Translations under genes and position numbers: made by a program
Shown: piece after piece, positions 29,874 through 40,241 of the stretch
Numbering within the stretch: position 1 is the stretch's first letter
Layout of the letters: every line of letters starts with the position of its first letter
The notes under the pieces: generated by a model
Database searches by the model: none
What the model saw: the letters and a program-made list of their open reading frames with translations, nothing else
Told to the model about the DNA's origin: nothing
Assembly: GCA_030527795.1 (NCBI GenBank)
Contig: JAUNAB010000001.1
Coordinates: 250,714 to 314,713, forward strand
Direction: 5' to 3'
From: Pasteurellaceae bacterium
GTDB taxonomy: Bacteria > Pseudomonadota > Gammaproteobacteria > Enterobacterales > Pasteurellaceae
DNA: 64,000 bases

Positions 29874-29917
29874 AAAACCGCGGTCAAAAATCACTTGAAT
29901 TTTAAACCGCGGTTTTT
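29873..29917. terminator. bidirectional terminator, inverted CCGCGG pair
   Basis: AAAAAACCGCGGTCAAAAATC faces AATTTTAAACCGCGGTTTTT between convergent ycbX and dapB. The second arm reads TAAACCGCGGTTTT, so its AT flank is altered while the core is kept. Confidence 0.65.
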
Positions 29918-29933
29918 GCTATTTTAAACTGAA

Positions 29934-30782
<849 letters not shown>

Positions 30783-30784
30783 TT

Positions 30785-30824
30785 ATAAAAAAAAATCACA
30801 ATAATCAACTTATTATTGTGATTT
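30785..30824 (-). terminator. terminator downstream of the pqqL remnant
   Basis: AAATCACAATAA pairs with TTATTGTGATTT. On the minus strand it runs into a stretch of about nine T. It lies just after the remnant and before dapB. Confidence 0.75.
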
Positions 30825-30837
30825 TAAACTGTAAACG

Positions 30838-31237
30838 AATCTAAGGGGCTAATACCGCGTGAAATTCTTTCATCTGGCTTAACAACTGCTGTGCCATTTG
30901 ATTGAGCTTTATTGGATCAAATTGTTGTTCAAATTGCCACGCTTGCCAGACTAACTCAGGGCTATTTTCCAGTTGATAACTCTGCTCTAACATTCCCAAA
31001 ATCACTAATAATGAATCAAAACTTTGCTGAATTTGAGTATGTTTTTCACTAATTTTTTTCGCTAATAATTTTGGTTCAATGCCATTTTGTTTCACTTCAT
31101 TCAGCACTTTCTCACTCAATGCGATAAGCTCATTTACCCGTTCAGGCGCACAGCTAATTGCCCTTGATGAATTTGTAGTTCAGGGGTAAATGTGAATCAG
31201 GGAATAAATAAAAGTTTGGCAAGATATTAATAATAAA
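30838..31237 (-). pseudogene. internally deleted copy of the M16 peptidase gene
   Basis: Bases 30838-31156 match 32479-32797, the last ~105 codons of the complete peptidase gene, with about six differences. Bases 31152-31237 match the other end of that gene (about 35145-35230, the signal peptide and first residues) at roughly 84 percent. The two parts join at TTAGC, a five-base word found at both breakpoints in the complete gene. So a second full copy lost about 2.3 kb by deletion at microhomology. The joined frame meets TAG at the junction; the distal 92 residues are open but not expected to be functional. Confidence 0.85.
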
Positions 31238-31274
31238 TTGAGTAGATTTTATATAAATTAAAAGCTACTCAATG
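31236..31274 (-). terminator. hairpin after the Sel1-repeat gene
   Basis: ATTGAGTAG and CTACTCAAT form a 9-bp stem with a 21-base loop, ten bases after the stop codon. The T run is poor, so it may be an RNA-stabilising hairpin rather than a true terminator. Confidence 0.45.
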
Positions 31275-31283
31275 ATTATTTGT

Positions 31284-32192
31284 CTATCTTTTCTTTTTGT
31301 TTAATGGTAACCCAGTAGCAGGATCTAAATGATGTTTTTCTGCTAATTGCTGCATTAATTCTTCAGATGGCTTAGGAGGCTCCGCACCTAAATACCAACG
31401 TATAAACGCTGTTTTACCATCCCATTCTGGTAATTTTGCTGGCGGCAAGAGTACAATCTTATCTAAATCAGGTATCTTTAATTTTGACCCTAAATACGAG
31501 TATTTAGTCAATAAATGTGATAATGCATGATATCTTTCTGCTCGTTCAGGATCTAATTCTGCAGCGGTAAGACCTAATCTTGTTTTATTTGTTATTGGAA
31601 TAATATAATTAAACCCTTCAATCATTGCAAATAGCATAGGCTCCCCACCTTTAGCCCCATTATGAAATGCTGCCAGATAGTCTTTCAGATTTGAAAACCC
31701 ATCATCCCCCCATGCTTCTAAAGCAAAAGCTGCCTCAGCATGTCCTTGCATAGCCGCACATTCCCATAGTTTAGCTAAATATGGCCAACGTTTAATAGCT
31801 GGAATACTGGTATTAATCGCTACTGTTCTGCCTATATCAAATTGCGCATCTTTATCGCCCATATCAGCGGCTTTTCTAATATAAGCCCAAGCATCGTCTC
31901 TACTGCCTTTATAATAGCCATAAAGAATAAATGTACCTTTACGATAATAAGCAAGAGGAAGATTTTGAGCCAATAAGAGATCATTTAAATCTAGTGTTTC
32001 ATTTAGCTTATCTGGTGCGGCTTCTTTAGATAATTCTCCACCAACCAAATAGCTTTGTAACCGTACATTAGCAATCACATCACCATTGGCCGCTGCAATT
32101 CTAAAGTAGCGTAGGTTTTGATTTAAATATTCAGCATCTTCATCTTTCCAGCGATGATGTAGTTCATGCCAATAAACATAGTTATACAGCAT
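31284..32192 (-). CDS. Sel1-like repeat protein, start region uncertain
   Basis: Alpha-helical repeat protein; visible Sel1-like units include LAYYRKGTFILYGYYKGSRD, AWAYIRKAADMGDKDAQFDI and LWECAAMQGHAEAAFALEAW. The C-terminal region (HALSHLLTKYSYLGSKLK, then LPEWDGKTAFIRWYLGAEPP) resembles proteins annotated DUF6396. From the first ATG it has 302 residues and no signal. The same frame continues upstream to 32366 and encodes a hydrophobic, Cys-ending stretch (LSSILLLSQLCACAQ) that looks like a secretion or lipoprotein signal but has no ATG, GTG or TTG, only ATA. It lies between two copies of the pqqL 3' end. Function unknown; perhaps a periplasmic immunity or scaffold protein. Confidence 0.65.
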   Translation of the reverse strand: MLYNYVYWHELHHRWKDEDAEYLNQNLRYFRIAAANGDVIANVRLQSYLVGGELSKEAAPDKLNETLDLNDLLLAQNLPLAYYRKGTFILYGYYKGSRDDAWAYIRKAADMGDKDAQFDIGRTVAINTSIPAIKRWPYLAKLWECAAMQGHAEAAFALEAWGDDGFSNLKDYLAAFHNGAKGGEPMLFAMIEGFNYIIPITNKTRLGLTAAELDPERAERYHALSHLLTKYSYLGSKLKIPDLDKIVLLPPAKLPEWDGKTAFIRWYLGAEPPKPSEELMQQLAEKHHLDPATGLPLNKKKR

Positions 32193-32481
32193 TTCATTGT
32201 CTTTACCATTGTGGCCATATTCTGGTGCATAGGTGCATACAAAGTCATCTAATTCTGGGAAAGGGGACTGGCTTATGGTTGTTGACTCCTTTTTACTGAT
32301 AGAGGGTTGTGCACAAGCACAAAGTTGGCTCAGTAATAATATTGAACTTAATTTAGGTTTAAATATTAATCTAATTGCTTTCTAGTAAAGGTTTATGCGA
32401 CCCAATGGTAGATAGCTTTTATACTCTATAATTGTTCTTAGAATCTCTTTTCAGGTTCCAAATATATTTTCCATATCTAAT

Positions 32482-35274
32482 CTAAGGAGCTAATACCGCG
32501 TGAAATTCTTTCATCTGACTTAACAACTGCTGTGCCATTTGATTGAGCTTTATTGGATCAACTTGCTGTTCAAATTGCCATGCTTGCCAGATTAACTCAG
32601 GGCTATTTTCCAGTTGATAACTCTGCTCTAACATTCCCAAAATCACTAATAATGAATCAAAACTTTGCTGAATTTGAGTATGTTTTTCACTAATTTTTTT
32701 CGCTAATAATTTTGGTTCAATGCCATTTTGTTTCACTTCATTCAGCACTTTCTCACTCAATGCGATAAGCTCATTTACCCGTTCAGGCGCACAGCTAAAG
32801 CCAATATGCCCAACAACTTGCTCCTTCTTCGCGTCCTGTTCAAACCACGTATTCACTGAATAAACACCCGATGCTTTCTCTCGTAAAGCAAGACGTAATT
32901 TTTCTTGTAACACATCAGCAATAACATCAAGTTGATATTCATTTTGCGATTGCCATTGTAAATTACCTGTCAAATAAATTTCAACTTCTGCCCGCGGTTC
33001 TTTTAATCCTTTCATTAGCAAAGGCGTCACTGGAGATTGTGCGATAATATCTTGAGTTTCACGCTGCTGTGTTTTCACATCCACCGAAGCCAAATATAAT
33101 TTCGCTAACTTTTCTACTTGTGCTTGTGGAATATCGCCAACAATAAAATAAGTAAAATCAGTTTTACCATTAATATAATATTGATATGCTTGTTCTAACT
33201 GCGTTTGTTGAAAAGCCTGTACTTGCTTATTTGTTCGGCTATATACGGTTTGTTGCAGTGGAAAACGTAACTGATAGATTTGCCGAATAAATTTAGTTTC
33301 CGCATCCATATCAATAAAATCTTGCCGCATTTCTCGTTTATACTTAGCCAGTTTTTCTGGTGAAACAGGGCTATGTTGCAATTTTAAACGAAATAACTTC
33401 AATAGATTCCCTAATTCAGCAGTTTTTCCACCCGCGGTAAAGCCTTGCCAATCATCATCAATAAAAGTCGTAAACGCAATGGGATTATTACTAAATATCC
33501 GTTCAATATTTTCTTGCGGAACAACACCAACACCCGTTTCATCAACAACATTAATCGCACTACGCAATAATTGATAGTCGCTTTCTGGAATAGAACGCAG
33601 TCCACCACGGGTCAACGCTTTAAAATAAATTTGGTTCGGGCTTTTATCGTTGTAATGGTAAATAAGTTTACTCCCATTAGCCAACTGATACTCTGTAACC
33701 TGTAAATTCGTCATTGCATTTTGCCACGTTTTTTCTCGCTGAATTTTGTCCGCGGTCAAGTTCAAATCGGGCAATTTCACTGGATTTTGCGCTTGTTGCC
33801 AAACTGTTTGGGCTGAATTAAGCACCTCATTCCACCATTTTTCAACTTTATTTTCATTAATGTCCAATGCTTTTGCTGGGTAAGGCTGAACAACAAGCAA
33901 TAGACGTGCTTTTTGTTCAATCATCTGATTAAATGCGTCATTCGCATCAGATAATGTAATTTGAGCTAATAATTGTTGATTTAACTGAAATCTATCTTGC
34001 TTACCTAAGCTGATATTGTCATTTGCCGCAATCGCAATAAGATCATTAGATAATTTCAAACTCCCTGCATTAATTTCCAGTTGTCGCTGATTTAATTGAC
34101 TCAATCGTTTAATTTCAGCATCAAATTCTTCTTTTCTAAAACCTTGCTGAGTGATTTGTGCGATAAAGTGAAATAATTCTTTAATCTGTGTATCATAGTC
34201 CGTACTATTAAGTTGCAAAGAAAAAATACTTTGCATTGTTTGCTTGCCTAAATAGCTATGATAAAAATTAGCTGAATCAACTTGAGTATGCTGTTTTTCC
34301 CACTGCTGTAAGCGTACATTTAGCAAATGTACAACCATCTGCTGCAAAAAATCCTGTTTATATTCCGCAACATTGTTTTTCGTTGGTGCATTTTGAAAGA
34401 AACTCAATTCAATGCTCGGTGTATGTAATTCTTTTTCGGCTAAACTTGCCACACGCCATTTTTCGATGATCGGGATATGAAAATCAATACTTGGTAAAGT
34501 GGTAGTCGGTTTCTCAATAAATGAAAATTTCTGTTGAATCAACGTCTCAATTTGATCGGCTTGAATATCGCCGACCACAATTAACGACATATTATCGGGA
34601 CGATACCAACGCTTGTAAAAATCATTAACACGCCGTTGGCTCACGTTTTTAATAATATTCACATCGCCTATTGGATCGCGTAAAACATAACGTGAACTTG
34701 TCATTTCAATTTCACTTTTACGATCGCCCAAACGAAGCATTGGGCTTAATCTCGCTCGCCATTCCTCTAATACCACGCCACGTTCAGCATTCAAATCTTT
34801 ATCTAAAATCGTTAAATGGTTCATCCATTGATCAACGACATCTAATGCTAGTGCTAAACTTGGCGTATCATTTTTGGCTAAATTTAATGTATAAACGGTA
34901 TTTTCAAAATCAGTAAACGCATTAATATCGCGGGCAAATTTCATTCCTAATTGTTCAAGCACATCAATAATCTGATTTTCAGGATATTTTTGTGTACCAT
35001 TGAATGCCATATGCTCAACAATATGTGCAACGCCTTTTTGATCATCATCTTCATTCATCGAGCCCGCATTAACGACTAATCGGATATAAACGCGATCTAC
35101 TGGATCTTTATTTGGCATAATATAGTATTTTAGCCCATTGGCTAATTGCCCTTTATGAATTTGTGGATCAAAGGGTAAGCGTAAATCAGGGAAATAAACA
35201 GAAGTTTGGCAAGCGATTAATAATAAAAATGCACTCACCACCATACTCAAAGATAACAAAAATTTTTTCATCAT
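32482..35274 (-). CDS. pqqL: M16 zinc metallopeptidase lipoprotein, PqqL-like
   Basis: Clam-shaped periplasmic peptidase of the PqqL/FusC group. Lipoprotein signal: LLLIACQTS, with Cys near residue 22. The inverted zinc motif HIVEHMAFN (HxxEH) is followed about 75 residues on by the third ligand in NAERGVVLEEW. Four M16 domains fill about 930 residues. The ATG pair at 35274/35271 is the start; TTG lies two codons earlier. It follows the TonB-dependent receptor by about 55 bases, the arrangement of yddB-pqqL in E. coli and fusA-fusC in Pectobacterium, where the receptor imports a protein and the peptidase cleaves it to free iron. Confidence 0.88.
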   Translation of the reverse strand: MMKKFLLSLSMVVSAFLLLIACQTSVYFPDLRLPFDPQIHKGQLANGLKYYIMPNKDPVDRVYIRLVVNAGSMNEDDDQKGVAHIVEHMAFNGTQKYPENQIIDVLEQLGMKFARDINAFTDFENTVYTLNLAKNDTPSLALALDVVDQWMNHLTILDKDLNAERGVVLEEWRARLSPMLRLGDRKSEIEMTSSRYVLRDPIGDVNIIKNVSQRRVNDFYKRWYRPDNMSLIVVGDIQADQIETLIQQKFSFIEKPTTTLPSIDFHIPIIEKWRVASLAEKELHTPSIELSFFQNAPTKNNVAEYKQDFLQQMVVHLLNVRLQQWEKQHTQVDSANFYHSYLGKQTMQSIFSLQLNSTDYDTQIKELFHFIAQITQQGFRKEEFDAEIKRLSQLNQRQLEINAGSLKLSNDLIAIAANDNISLGKQDRFQLNQQLLAQITLSDANDAFNQMIEQKARLLLVVQPYPAKALDINENKVEKWWNEVLNSAQTVWQQAQNPVKLPDLNLTADKIQREKTWQNAMTNLQVTEYQLANGSKLIYHYNDKSPNQIYFKALTRGGLRSIPESDYQLLRSAINVVDETGVGVVPQENIERIFSNNPIAFTTFIDDDWQGFTAGGKTAELGNLLKLFRLKLQHSPVSPEKLAKYKREMRQDFIDMDAETKFIRQIYQLRFPLQQTVYSRTNKQVQAFQQTQLEQAYQYYINGKTDFTYFIVGDIPQAQVEKLAKLYLASVDVKTQQRETQDIIAQSPVTPLLMKGLKEPRAEVEIYLTGNLQWQSQNEYQLDVIADVLQEKLRLALREKASGVYSVNTWFEQDAKKEQVVGHIGFSCAPERVNELIALSEKVLNEVKQNGIEPKLLAKKISEKHTQIQQSFDSLLVILGMLEQSYQLENSPELIWQAWQFEQQVDPIKLNQMAQQLLSQMKEFHAVLAP

Positions 35275-35331
35275 AATCAATAAAAAAATCTACGCCATTT
35301 TTATCTATGGCGTAGATTTTAGTTAAGTTGT

Positions 35332-37716
35332 TTAAAATTGATAACCGACCTCAAGCCAATATTCACGCCCAGGTGTATAGATTGCATATTCACTGCTTGA
35401 TGAAATGGAACGATAAGCTGATTTACGCGTTTTATTTAGCACATTAAGTATATCAAGCTGTAAATAAATACTATGATTTGATCCCATAATGGCAGGTTGC
35501 CAACGAATACTGGTATCCCATTTGAAATCTTTCCCATAATCAAAGCTACGGTAACGGCTAATATTATCGGCAAAATTGCCGTCAACATCATTGTAGCCTT
35601 TAATCGGCGCTTTCCAATATAGTTTATTTGACCAAGTGAGAGAATAATCAGGAATTTGCATATCTAACCCCATTCGCAAAATCCAATCTTCCGTATTGCT
35701 ATTTACCTTGCGTTGCATTTCGGCACGCGTCATCAGCTTGCCATCAAGATAAACGGGTTCTTGCAAATCATAATCCAATCCAAGATCCGCACGTTTGGTA
35801 TGTAACCAGTCAAATCCGAATGAACTATTCCAGTAGGTTTTACCGAATTGCCAAGGTTGTTGGTTTTCAACTTCTAAACTATATACATCTACACTAAAAT
35901 CACTGCCATTAGCATAGTATTTTTTACGATCTTGTTCATCACGTTTTAACACTATGCGATCTTTATTTCTACGGTGAATATAATTCAATTTAAAGGTTAG
36001 ATTTTGCCAATTTTGTTGCAATCCTAAACTCAGTTCATCTGAATGTGGTGTTTTTAATGAAGCAGAATCTTTACGAGAGTTATCATCATTTAAACGTAAA
36101 ATCTGATTAGCTAGCTTAAACGATGCAAAAGAACGCCCATAATAACGATTTAAACCAAAATTAAGAATCGTTTCTTGCCATGGATGATAATGCATAACAA
36201 AACGTGGCGAGATATTAGTATTTTTTAAATAATCATCACGTTCAACACGCAGTCCTGGGCGAAATTCAAGATTTTTCCACTTTATTAAATCTTCCCCGTA
36301 CAATACTGCATTTTGATAGCTTGTTCTAATCGTTCCTTTTCTTGTTGTACTAGCAATATCGGCAAACACAATTCCCGTTGTATCTTGAGTTACAATGTGG
36401 CTATTCACATCTTGTGGACGATTAAAACGGTATGTTGTTCCCTGATAAATACCGCCAAGCGAAATAGAATGATGCGTTTTTAGTAAATCAAAAGGATTAA
36501 AGGCGTATTCAGTAGAAAAATGGATATTTCTCTGAGTTAATTTACTGTTACCATAGCCCCCTTGTTCGTAATCATATAATGGATCAAAATCATCATTTAC
36601 CACAGAGATTGTGCTCACATTAGCCGAGGCAGATTGGCGTTTATCACAAAATTCATCAACCGCCAACGTATTAGTCCAAACCCCATTATCAAATGCACGA
36701 ATCCAAGCTAAAGTGGCACCATAAGCCTGATGATAGTCTTTTACATTATTATTAATATTATTTGCAAAATATTTTAACTCTTTATAATTTGAATAACGTA
36801 AACCCAATTCAAAGCGGTTATTTTCATCAGGCGAGAAATTAAAGTTCGTTAAAAAATTCTCAGATAATCGTTGATGATTTTCTTTGTCAAAATTCGCTTG
36901 TTCACCTACCCCAATCAAACGGTACTGCCCAATAGTTGAATAACGACGACTATAACCAATCACCATTCCCGCTTTATCGCCTAAACTTTTTTCTGCCATA
37001 ACTGAGAAAAAGTGCTTTTCATAATCAGGTTGTAATAATGCAACACCACTCGCATCTGGGCGAACTTGAGCTAAAATACTACTTGCTGAACTGTCTGCTC
37101 GCATTTTCGCCCAAGATGAATTCGTTGTGCGATAGCTGAGTTGAACGCCATCTTTTCCGCTATATTGCTTTGTTTTTGCAATAACAGCCCCGCCCAAAAA
37201 CCCGCCAAGGCTTGCCGAAATATCGCTATCTTGTACTTCTACCTTTGAGAGCATTTTTGCATCAAAGAAATACGCTTGCGTGCTGGTTATCCCTGGCACA
37301 GTTTGAATCGCTCCATCAAATACCGAGCTATCTACACCTAAATCATTGTTTATATTTATATTATCAACAAAATAAGCGGTTTGATTTGCATCCGCACCAT
37401 TAATAGAAATATTTTCAGGTTTAATCTCGCCACGTTGTAAACCGTCTTGATTACTTTTTTCGTAACGTACATGCACGTTATCATATAAATAATCTGAAAT
37501 ATTACCATTGTTACTTGGCGATTTCTGCATTTGATCTTGAGTAACTGATTTTACCGATGAAAGTGATTTATTTTGATCCGCATACACAACAATTTCTTTA
37601 AGTTGATTATTGGCATCGGTTTGATTAGCTTGTGCATTAGCTGTGCTAGTCATTGCGCAACTGATACAAATTGTGAGAAGGGTTTTATTAAAATAACAAA
37701 TATTCCCTATTTGCAT
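35332..37716 (-). CDS. TonB-dependent outer membrane receptor (YddB/FusA-like)
   Basis: Signal peptide ends near STANAQA. The TonB box region is KEIVVYADQ (about residues 40-48). A plug domain with [20 protein letters not shown] and [20 protein letters not shown] is followed by a 22-strand barrel ending in [11 protein letters not shown], with the terminal Phe. The start used is ATG with AAAAGGAG five bases upstream; TTG lies six codons earlier. About 794 residues. The peptidase gene follows on the same strand, so a protein ligand (ferredoxin- or transferrin-like) is more likely than a siderophore. That is inference from the pairing. Confidence 0.87.
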   Translation of the reverse strand: MQIGNICYFNKTLLTICISCAMTSTANAQANQTDANNQLKEIVVYADQNKSLSSVKSVTQDQMQKSPSNNGNISDYLYDNVHVRYEKSNQDGLQRGEIKPENISINGADANQTAYFVDNININNDLGVDSSVFDGAIQTVPGITSTQAYFFDAKMLSKVEVQDSDISASLGGFLGGAVIAKTKQYSGKDGVQLSYRTTNSSWAKMRADSSASSILAQVRPDASGVALLQPDYEKHFFSVMAEKSLGDKAGMVIGYSRRYSTIGQYRLIGVGEQANFDKENHQRLSENFLTNFNFSPDENNRFELGLRYSNYKELKYFANNINNNVKDYHQAYGATLAWIRAFDNGVWTNTLAVDEFCDKRQSASANVSTISVVNDDFDPLYDYEQGGYGNSKLTQRNIHFSTEYAFNPFDLLKTHHSISLGGIYQGTTYRFNRPQDVNSHIVTQDTTGIVFADIASTTRKGTIRTSYQNAVLYGEDLIKWKNLEFRPGLRVERDDYLKNTNISPRFVMHYHPWQETILNFGLNRYYGRSFASFKLANQILRLNDDNSRKDSASLKTPHSDELSLGLQQNWQNLTFKLNYIHRRNKDRIVLKRDEQDRKKYYANGSDFSVDVYSLEVENQQPWQFGKTYWNSSFGFDWLHTKRADLGLDYDLQEPVYLDGKLMTRAEMQRKVNSNTEDWILRMGLDMQIPDYSLTWSNKLYWKAPIKGYNDVDGNFADNISRYRSFDYGKDFKWDTSIRWQPAIMGSNHSIYLQLDILNVLNKTRKSAYRSISSSSEYAIYTPGREYWLEVGYQF

Positions 37717-37757
37717 ATTATCTCCTTTTAACAAATTAAAATAAAAATTGTTCTTAA

Positions 37758-37780
37758 TTTTATTTCAAATGAAAATAAAA
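37758..37780. promoter_or_regulatory. possible Fur-box-like palindrome upstream of the receptor
   Basis: TTTTATTTCAAATGAAAATAAAA is an imperfect AT-rich inverted repeat about 45 bases before the start codon, where an iron-regulated receptor would have its Fur site. In AT-rich DNA this could be chance. Confidence 0.3.
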
Positions 37781-37882
37781 CGCAATTAATTTACCGCAAT
37801 CAAAAATTCTTTTGCTTTTTCGGAATTATTTTAGTACGGAAAAAACGATCTTTAGCGATAAAAAAGCCATTATCCAGCCAAT

Positions 37883-37924
37883 AAAAAACCGCGCTCAAAA
37901 ATTTAAACGTTTTTTGACCGCGGT
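37883..37924. terminator. inverted CCGCGG pair, one arm mutated
   Basis: AAAAACCGCGCTCAAAAATT (GCGCTC in place of GCGGTC) faces TTTTTTGACCGCGGT, 60 bases after the exporter gene stop. The mutated arm weakens the stem. Confidence 0.5.
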
Positions 37925-37984
37925 AACATCATCGATTTTCGTCAAATGGCTATCTGTGATTTCACTTTTTAACGATATCAGAAT

Positions 37985-38623
37985 TTAACTAAATTGGCTC
38001 ATTTCTTCAATCACACTGGAATAGATCAAATATAAGCCGAATAACGCAAAAATAGCCCCCGCACCATTATCAATATAACGGCTATATTGACTATAAAAAC
38101 GTTTAGCCACAGGGCGAGAAAATAGCACAGATAAGGTATAAAAATACAAAAGTGTTTCAATAAAAATTAAACCAAAAGCAAGCCACATTTGCCACAGGCT
38201 ACTGAGATTAACTAGCACCAACGACATTACGCTAGCAAAATATAAAATCGCTTTAGCATTGGAAAGATTAACAAATAGCCCCTTCATTATTTCTTGCTTG
38301 ATACTACTGTTTTGATTGATCTGTTTTTCGGCATCGGGATCAAAATGAATATTTTCATGAACTTTAAGCATAATTATCCCAAGATAAAACAAATAACTTC
38401 CACCAAGCAACATTATTAAAGCGTGAAGTATCGGGAAAGTTTGGAACAAAATTGCGAGCCCCAAAATAGATAAGCCAGCCCAAACGGCAACGCCAAGGCA
38501 AATGCCAATCACCGCACAAATCGCATTACGCCTTGAGCTACGTGCCGACATTCGAATAATGTAAAAGAAATCAGGACCAGGGGTAAGCAAGCCGATAAAA
38601 TGGATAAGCATTAAATTAAACAT
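37985..38623 (-). CDS. LysE/RhtB-family amino acid exporter
   Basis: Six-helix inner-membrane exporter of 212 residues. The N-terminal family signature is GLLTPGPDFFYIIRMSARSS, and the second conserved block is MKGLFVNLSNAKAILYFASV. Closest in layout to RhtC/RhtB threonine and homoserine exporters. Its start overlaps the end of pgpA by 13 bases, so they are co-translated. Substrate cannot be read from sequence. Confidence 0.85.
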   Translation of the reverse strand: MFNLMLIHFIGLLTPGPDFFYIIRMSARSSRRNAICAVIGICLGVAVWAGLSILGLAILFQTFPILHALIMLLGGSYLFYLGIIMLKVHENIHFDPDAEKQINQNSSIKQEIMKGLFVNLSNAKAILYFASVMSLVLVNLSSLWQMWLAFGLIFIETLLYFYTLSVLFSRPVAKRFYSQYSRYIDNGAGAIFALFGLYLIYSSVIEEMSQFS

Positions 38624-39090
38624 CTTATTAATCCTACAGCAATCACAGCATAAATGGCTGCCAAAACATCATCAATCATAATCCCAAAGCCGCTTTCTAA
38701 TTTTTGATCAAAATAGCGAATGGGAATGGGTTTTAAAATATCAAAAAAACGAAAAAGTAAAAAAGCCACCAACAACCATAAAGGGGTTATGTTAGGCAAT
38801 GCGAACAACACGATGAAAATGCCGACAATTTCATCCCACACAATAGAACCGTGATCGTGTACGCCCATATCCTGTGAGGTTTTTTGACATAAATAGCAAC
38901 CCGCGATAAACATCAACACGGTTAATATAGCAAAAAACGTAAAAGGCAAGAATGCTAAGAGCAATGCACCGAATAGCACGCCAACGGCACTGCCCCAAGT
39001 CCCTGGTGCAGGGTGAATTAATCCAGAACCAAAACCTAACGCGAGCAAATGCACGGGATTTTTAAGTGAAAGCTTTTTTAAAAGATCCAT
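38611..39090 (-). CDS. pgpA: phosphatidylglycerophosphatase A
   Basis: Membrane phosphatase making phosphatidylglycerol. The family block GFGSGLIHPAPGTWGSAVG (residues about 18-36) and WDEIVGIFI with acidic metal ligands are present, and a further DVLAAIYA lies near the C-terminus. Length 159. It follows nusB after a strong terminator; thiL, which normally sits between nusB and pgpA, is absent here. Confidence 0.93.
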   Translation of the reverse strand: MDLLKKLSLKNPVHLLALGFGSGLIHPAPGTWGSAVGVLFGALLLAFLPFTFFAILTVLMFIAGCYLCQKTSQDMGVHDHGSIVWDEIVGIFIVLFALPNITPLWLLVAFLLFRFFDILKPIPIRYFDQKLESGFGIMIDDVLAAIYAVIAVGLIRCLI

Positions 39091-39119
39091 TTTATTTCAA
39101 TAAACTATCAATTTCTTTA

Positions 39120-39148
39120 AAGAAAAAGGACGTAGTATTACGTCCTTT
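39120..39148 (-). terminator. terminator after nusB
   Basis: AAAGGACGTA pairs with TACGTCCTTT across four bases, and the minus strand runs on into TTTTTC. Strong ten-base-pair stem. Confidence 0.85.
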
Positions 39149-39152
39149 ACAC

Positions 39153-39581
39153 CTATTTACGCATTAGGGCGGGAGCGACCTTGTCTAGAACGCCATTAAT
39201 ATACTTATGACTTTCTTCCGCACCAAATGTTTTTGCCACTTCAATGGCTTCATTAATTGCCACTTTGTAAGGCACATCTAATTCATATTTCAATTCATAC
39301 ACCGCTAAACGCAAAATCGCTTTTTCAATAGGGTCAAGTTCTTCCGCTTGACGATCTAAAAATGGCGCCATTGTGCCATCAACTGAGCGAACATTTTCTA
39401 CAGTTTGGCGAAATAACTTACGAAAATACGGTAAATCAGCCCCTTTCACATCTTGATCGGTAAGAAAAGTTAATTCAACGATTTCAGGTGAATTTTGAGA
39501 AATTTGCCACGAATATAAGGCTTGTACTGCACATTCACGCGCACGACGGCGAGCAGACACTTTTTTAACGGGTTCAGTCAT
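39153..39581 (-). CDS. nusB: transcription antitermination factor NusB
   Basis: Helical RNA-binding protein that with NusE/S10 binds boxA of rRNA operons. The N-terminal [17 protein letters not shown] and the C-terminal [27 protein letters not shown] blocks are typical. Length 142. It lies 17 bases after ribH, the usual ribH-nusB pair. Confidence 0.95.
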   Translation of the reverse strand: MTEPVKKVSARRRARECAVQALYSWQISQNSPEIVELTFLTDQDVKGADLPYFRKLFRQTVENVRSVDGTMAPFLDRQAEELDPIEKAILRLAVYELKYELDVPYKVAINEAIEVAKTFGAEESHKYINGVLDKVAPALMRK

Positions 39582-39598
39582 GATTTATTATCATTCCA

Positions 39599-40072
39599 TT
39601 ATGCTGTTTGAATTTGATCTAACAAATTAACCATTTCAAGTGCAACTAATGCGGCTTCCGCCCCTTTATTGCCCGCTTTTGTTCCCGCACGTTCAATCGC
39701 TTGTTCAATATTTTCCGTTGTCAATACACCAAATGCAACAGGAATTTCCGCTTGCATTGCTACTTGGCCTAATCCACTGCTCGCTTCGCCTGCAACATAT
39801 TCAAAATGTGCCGTACCGCCACGAATAACTGTACCTAATGCCACAATCGCATCAAATTTTTTGCTTGCCGCTAAACGACGAGCCACTAGTGGCAACTCAT
39901 ACGCACCAGGTGCTTTAACTAAGGTAATATTTTCATCCTTAACTTGCCCTACCCGTTTTAGTGCATCAATCGCACCGTCCACTAAACTATCATTAATAAA
40001 ACTATTAAAACGTGCAACCACAACCGCTACGCGTGCATTCGGCGCAACCAATGAACCTTCAAAAATTTTCAT
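39599..40072 (-). CDS. ribH: 6,7-dimethyl-8-ribityllumazine synthase
   Basis: Penultimate enzyme of riboflavin synthesis, forming a 60-subunit shell. Active-site segments: [20 protein letters not shown], and [15 protein letters not shown] with the catalytic His. I use the ATG giving [11 protein letters not shown] (157 residues, AGGAAACAAT upstream); an earlier in-frame ATG at 40138 would add 22 unconserved residues. Confidence 0.95.
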   Translation of the reverse strand: MKIFEGSLVAPNARVAVVVARFNSFINDSLVDGAIDALKRVGQVKDENITLVKAPGAYELPLVARRLAASKKFDAIVALGTVIRGGTAHFEYVAGEASSGLGQVAMQAEIPVAFGVLTTENIEQAIERAGTKAGNKGAEAALVALEMVNLLDQIQTA

Positions 40073-40241
40073 ATTGTTTCCTATCATTTTTGCATAAAAA
40101 ATCGGGCGAATTCTAGCATAGAAATCGCCAAATTGCATTGCTTTTGATTATGTTACACTCGAACAGAATAATCATTCATTAATTTGCTGAGATATTCGCT
40201 AAAAAACGCTTTAATTTTTGTCCGCGGTATTACTCAATCTT

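Noticed and set aside
39669..40097. 142-codon plus-strand frame opposite ribH
   Set aside because: Mirror of the ribH reading frame; no ribosome site and no recognisable protein.
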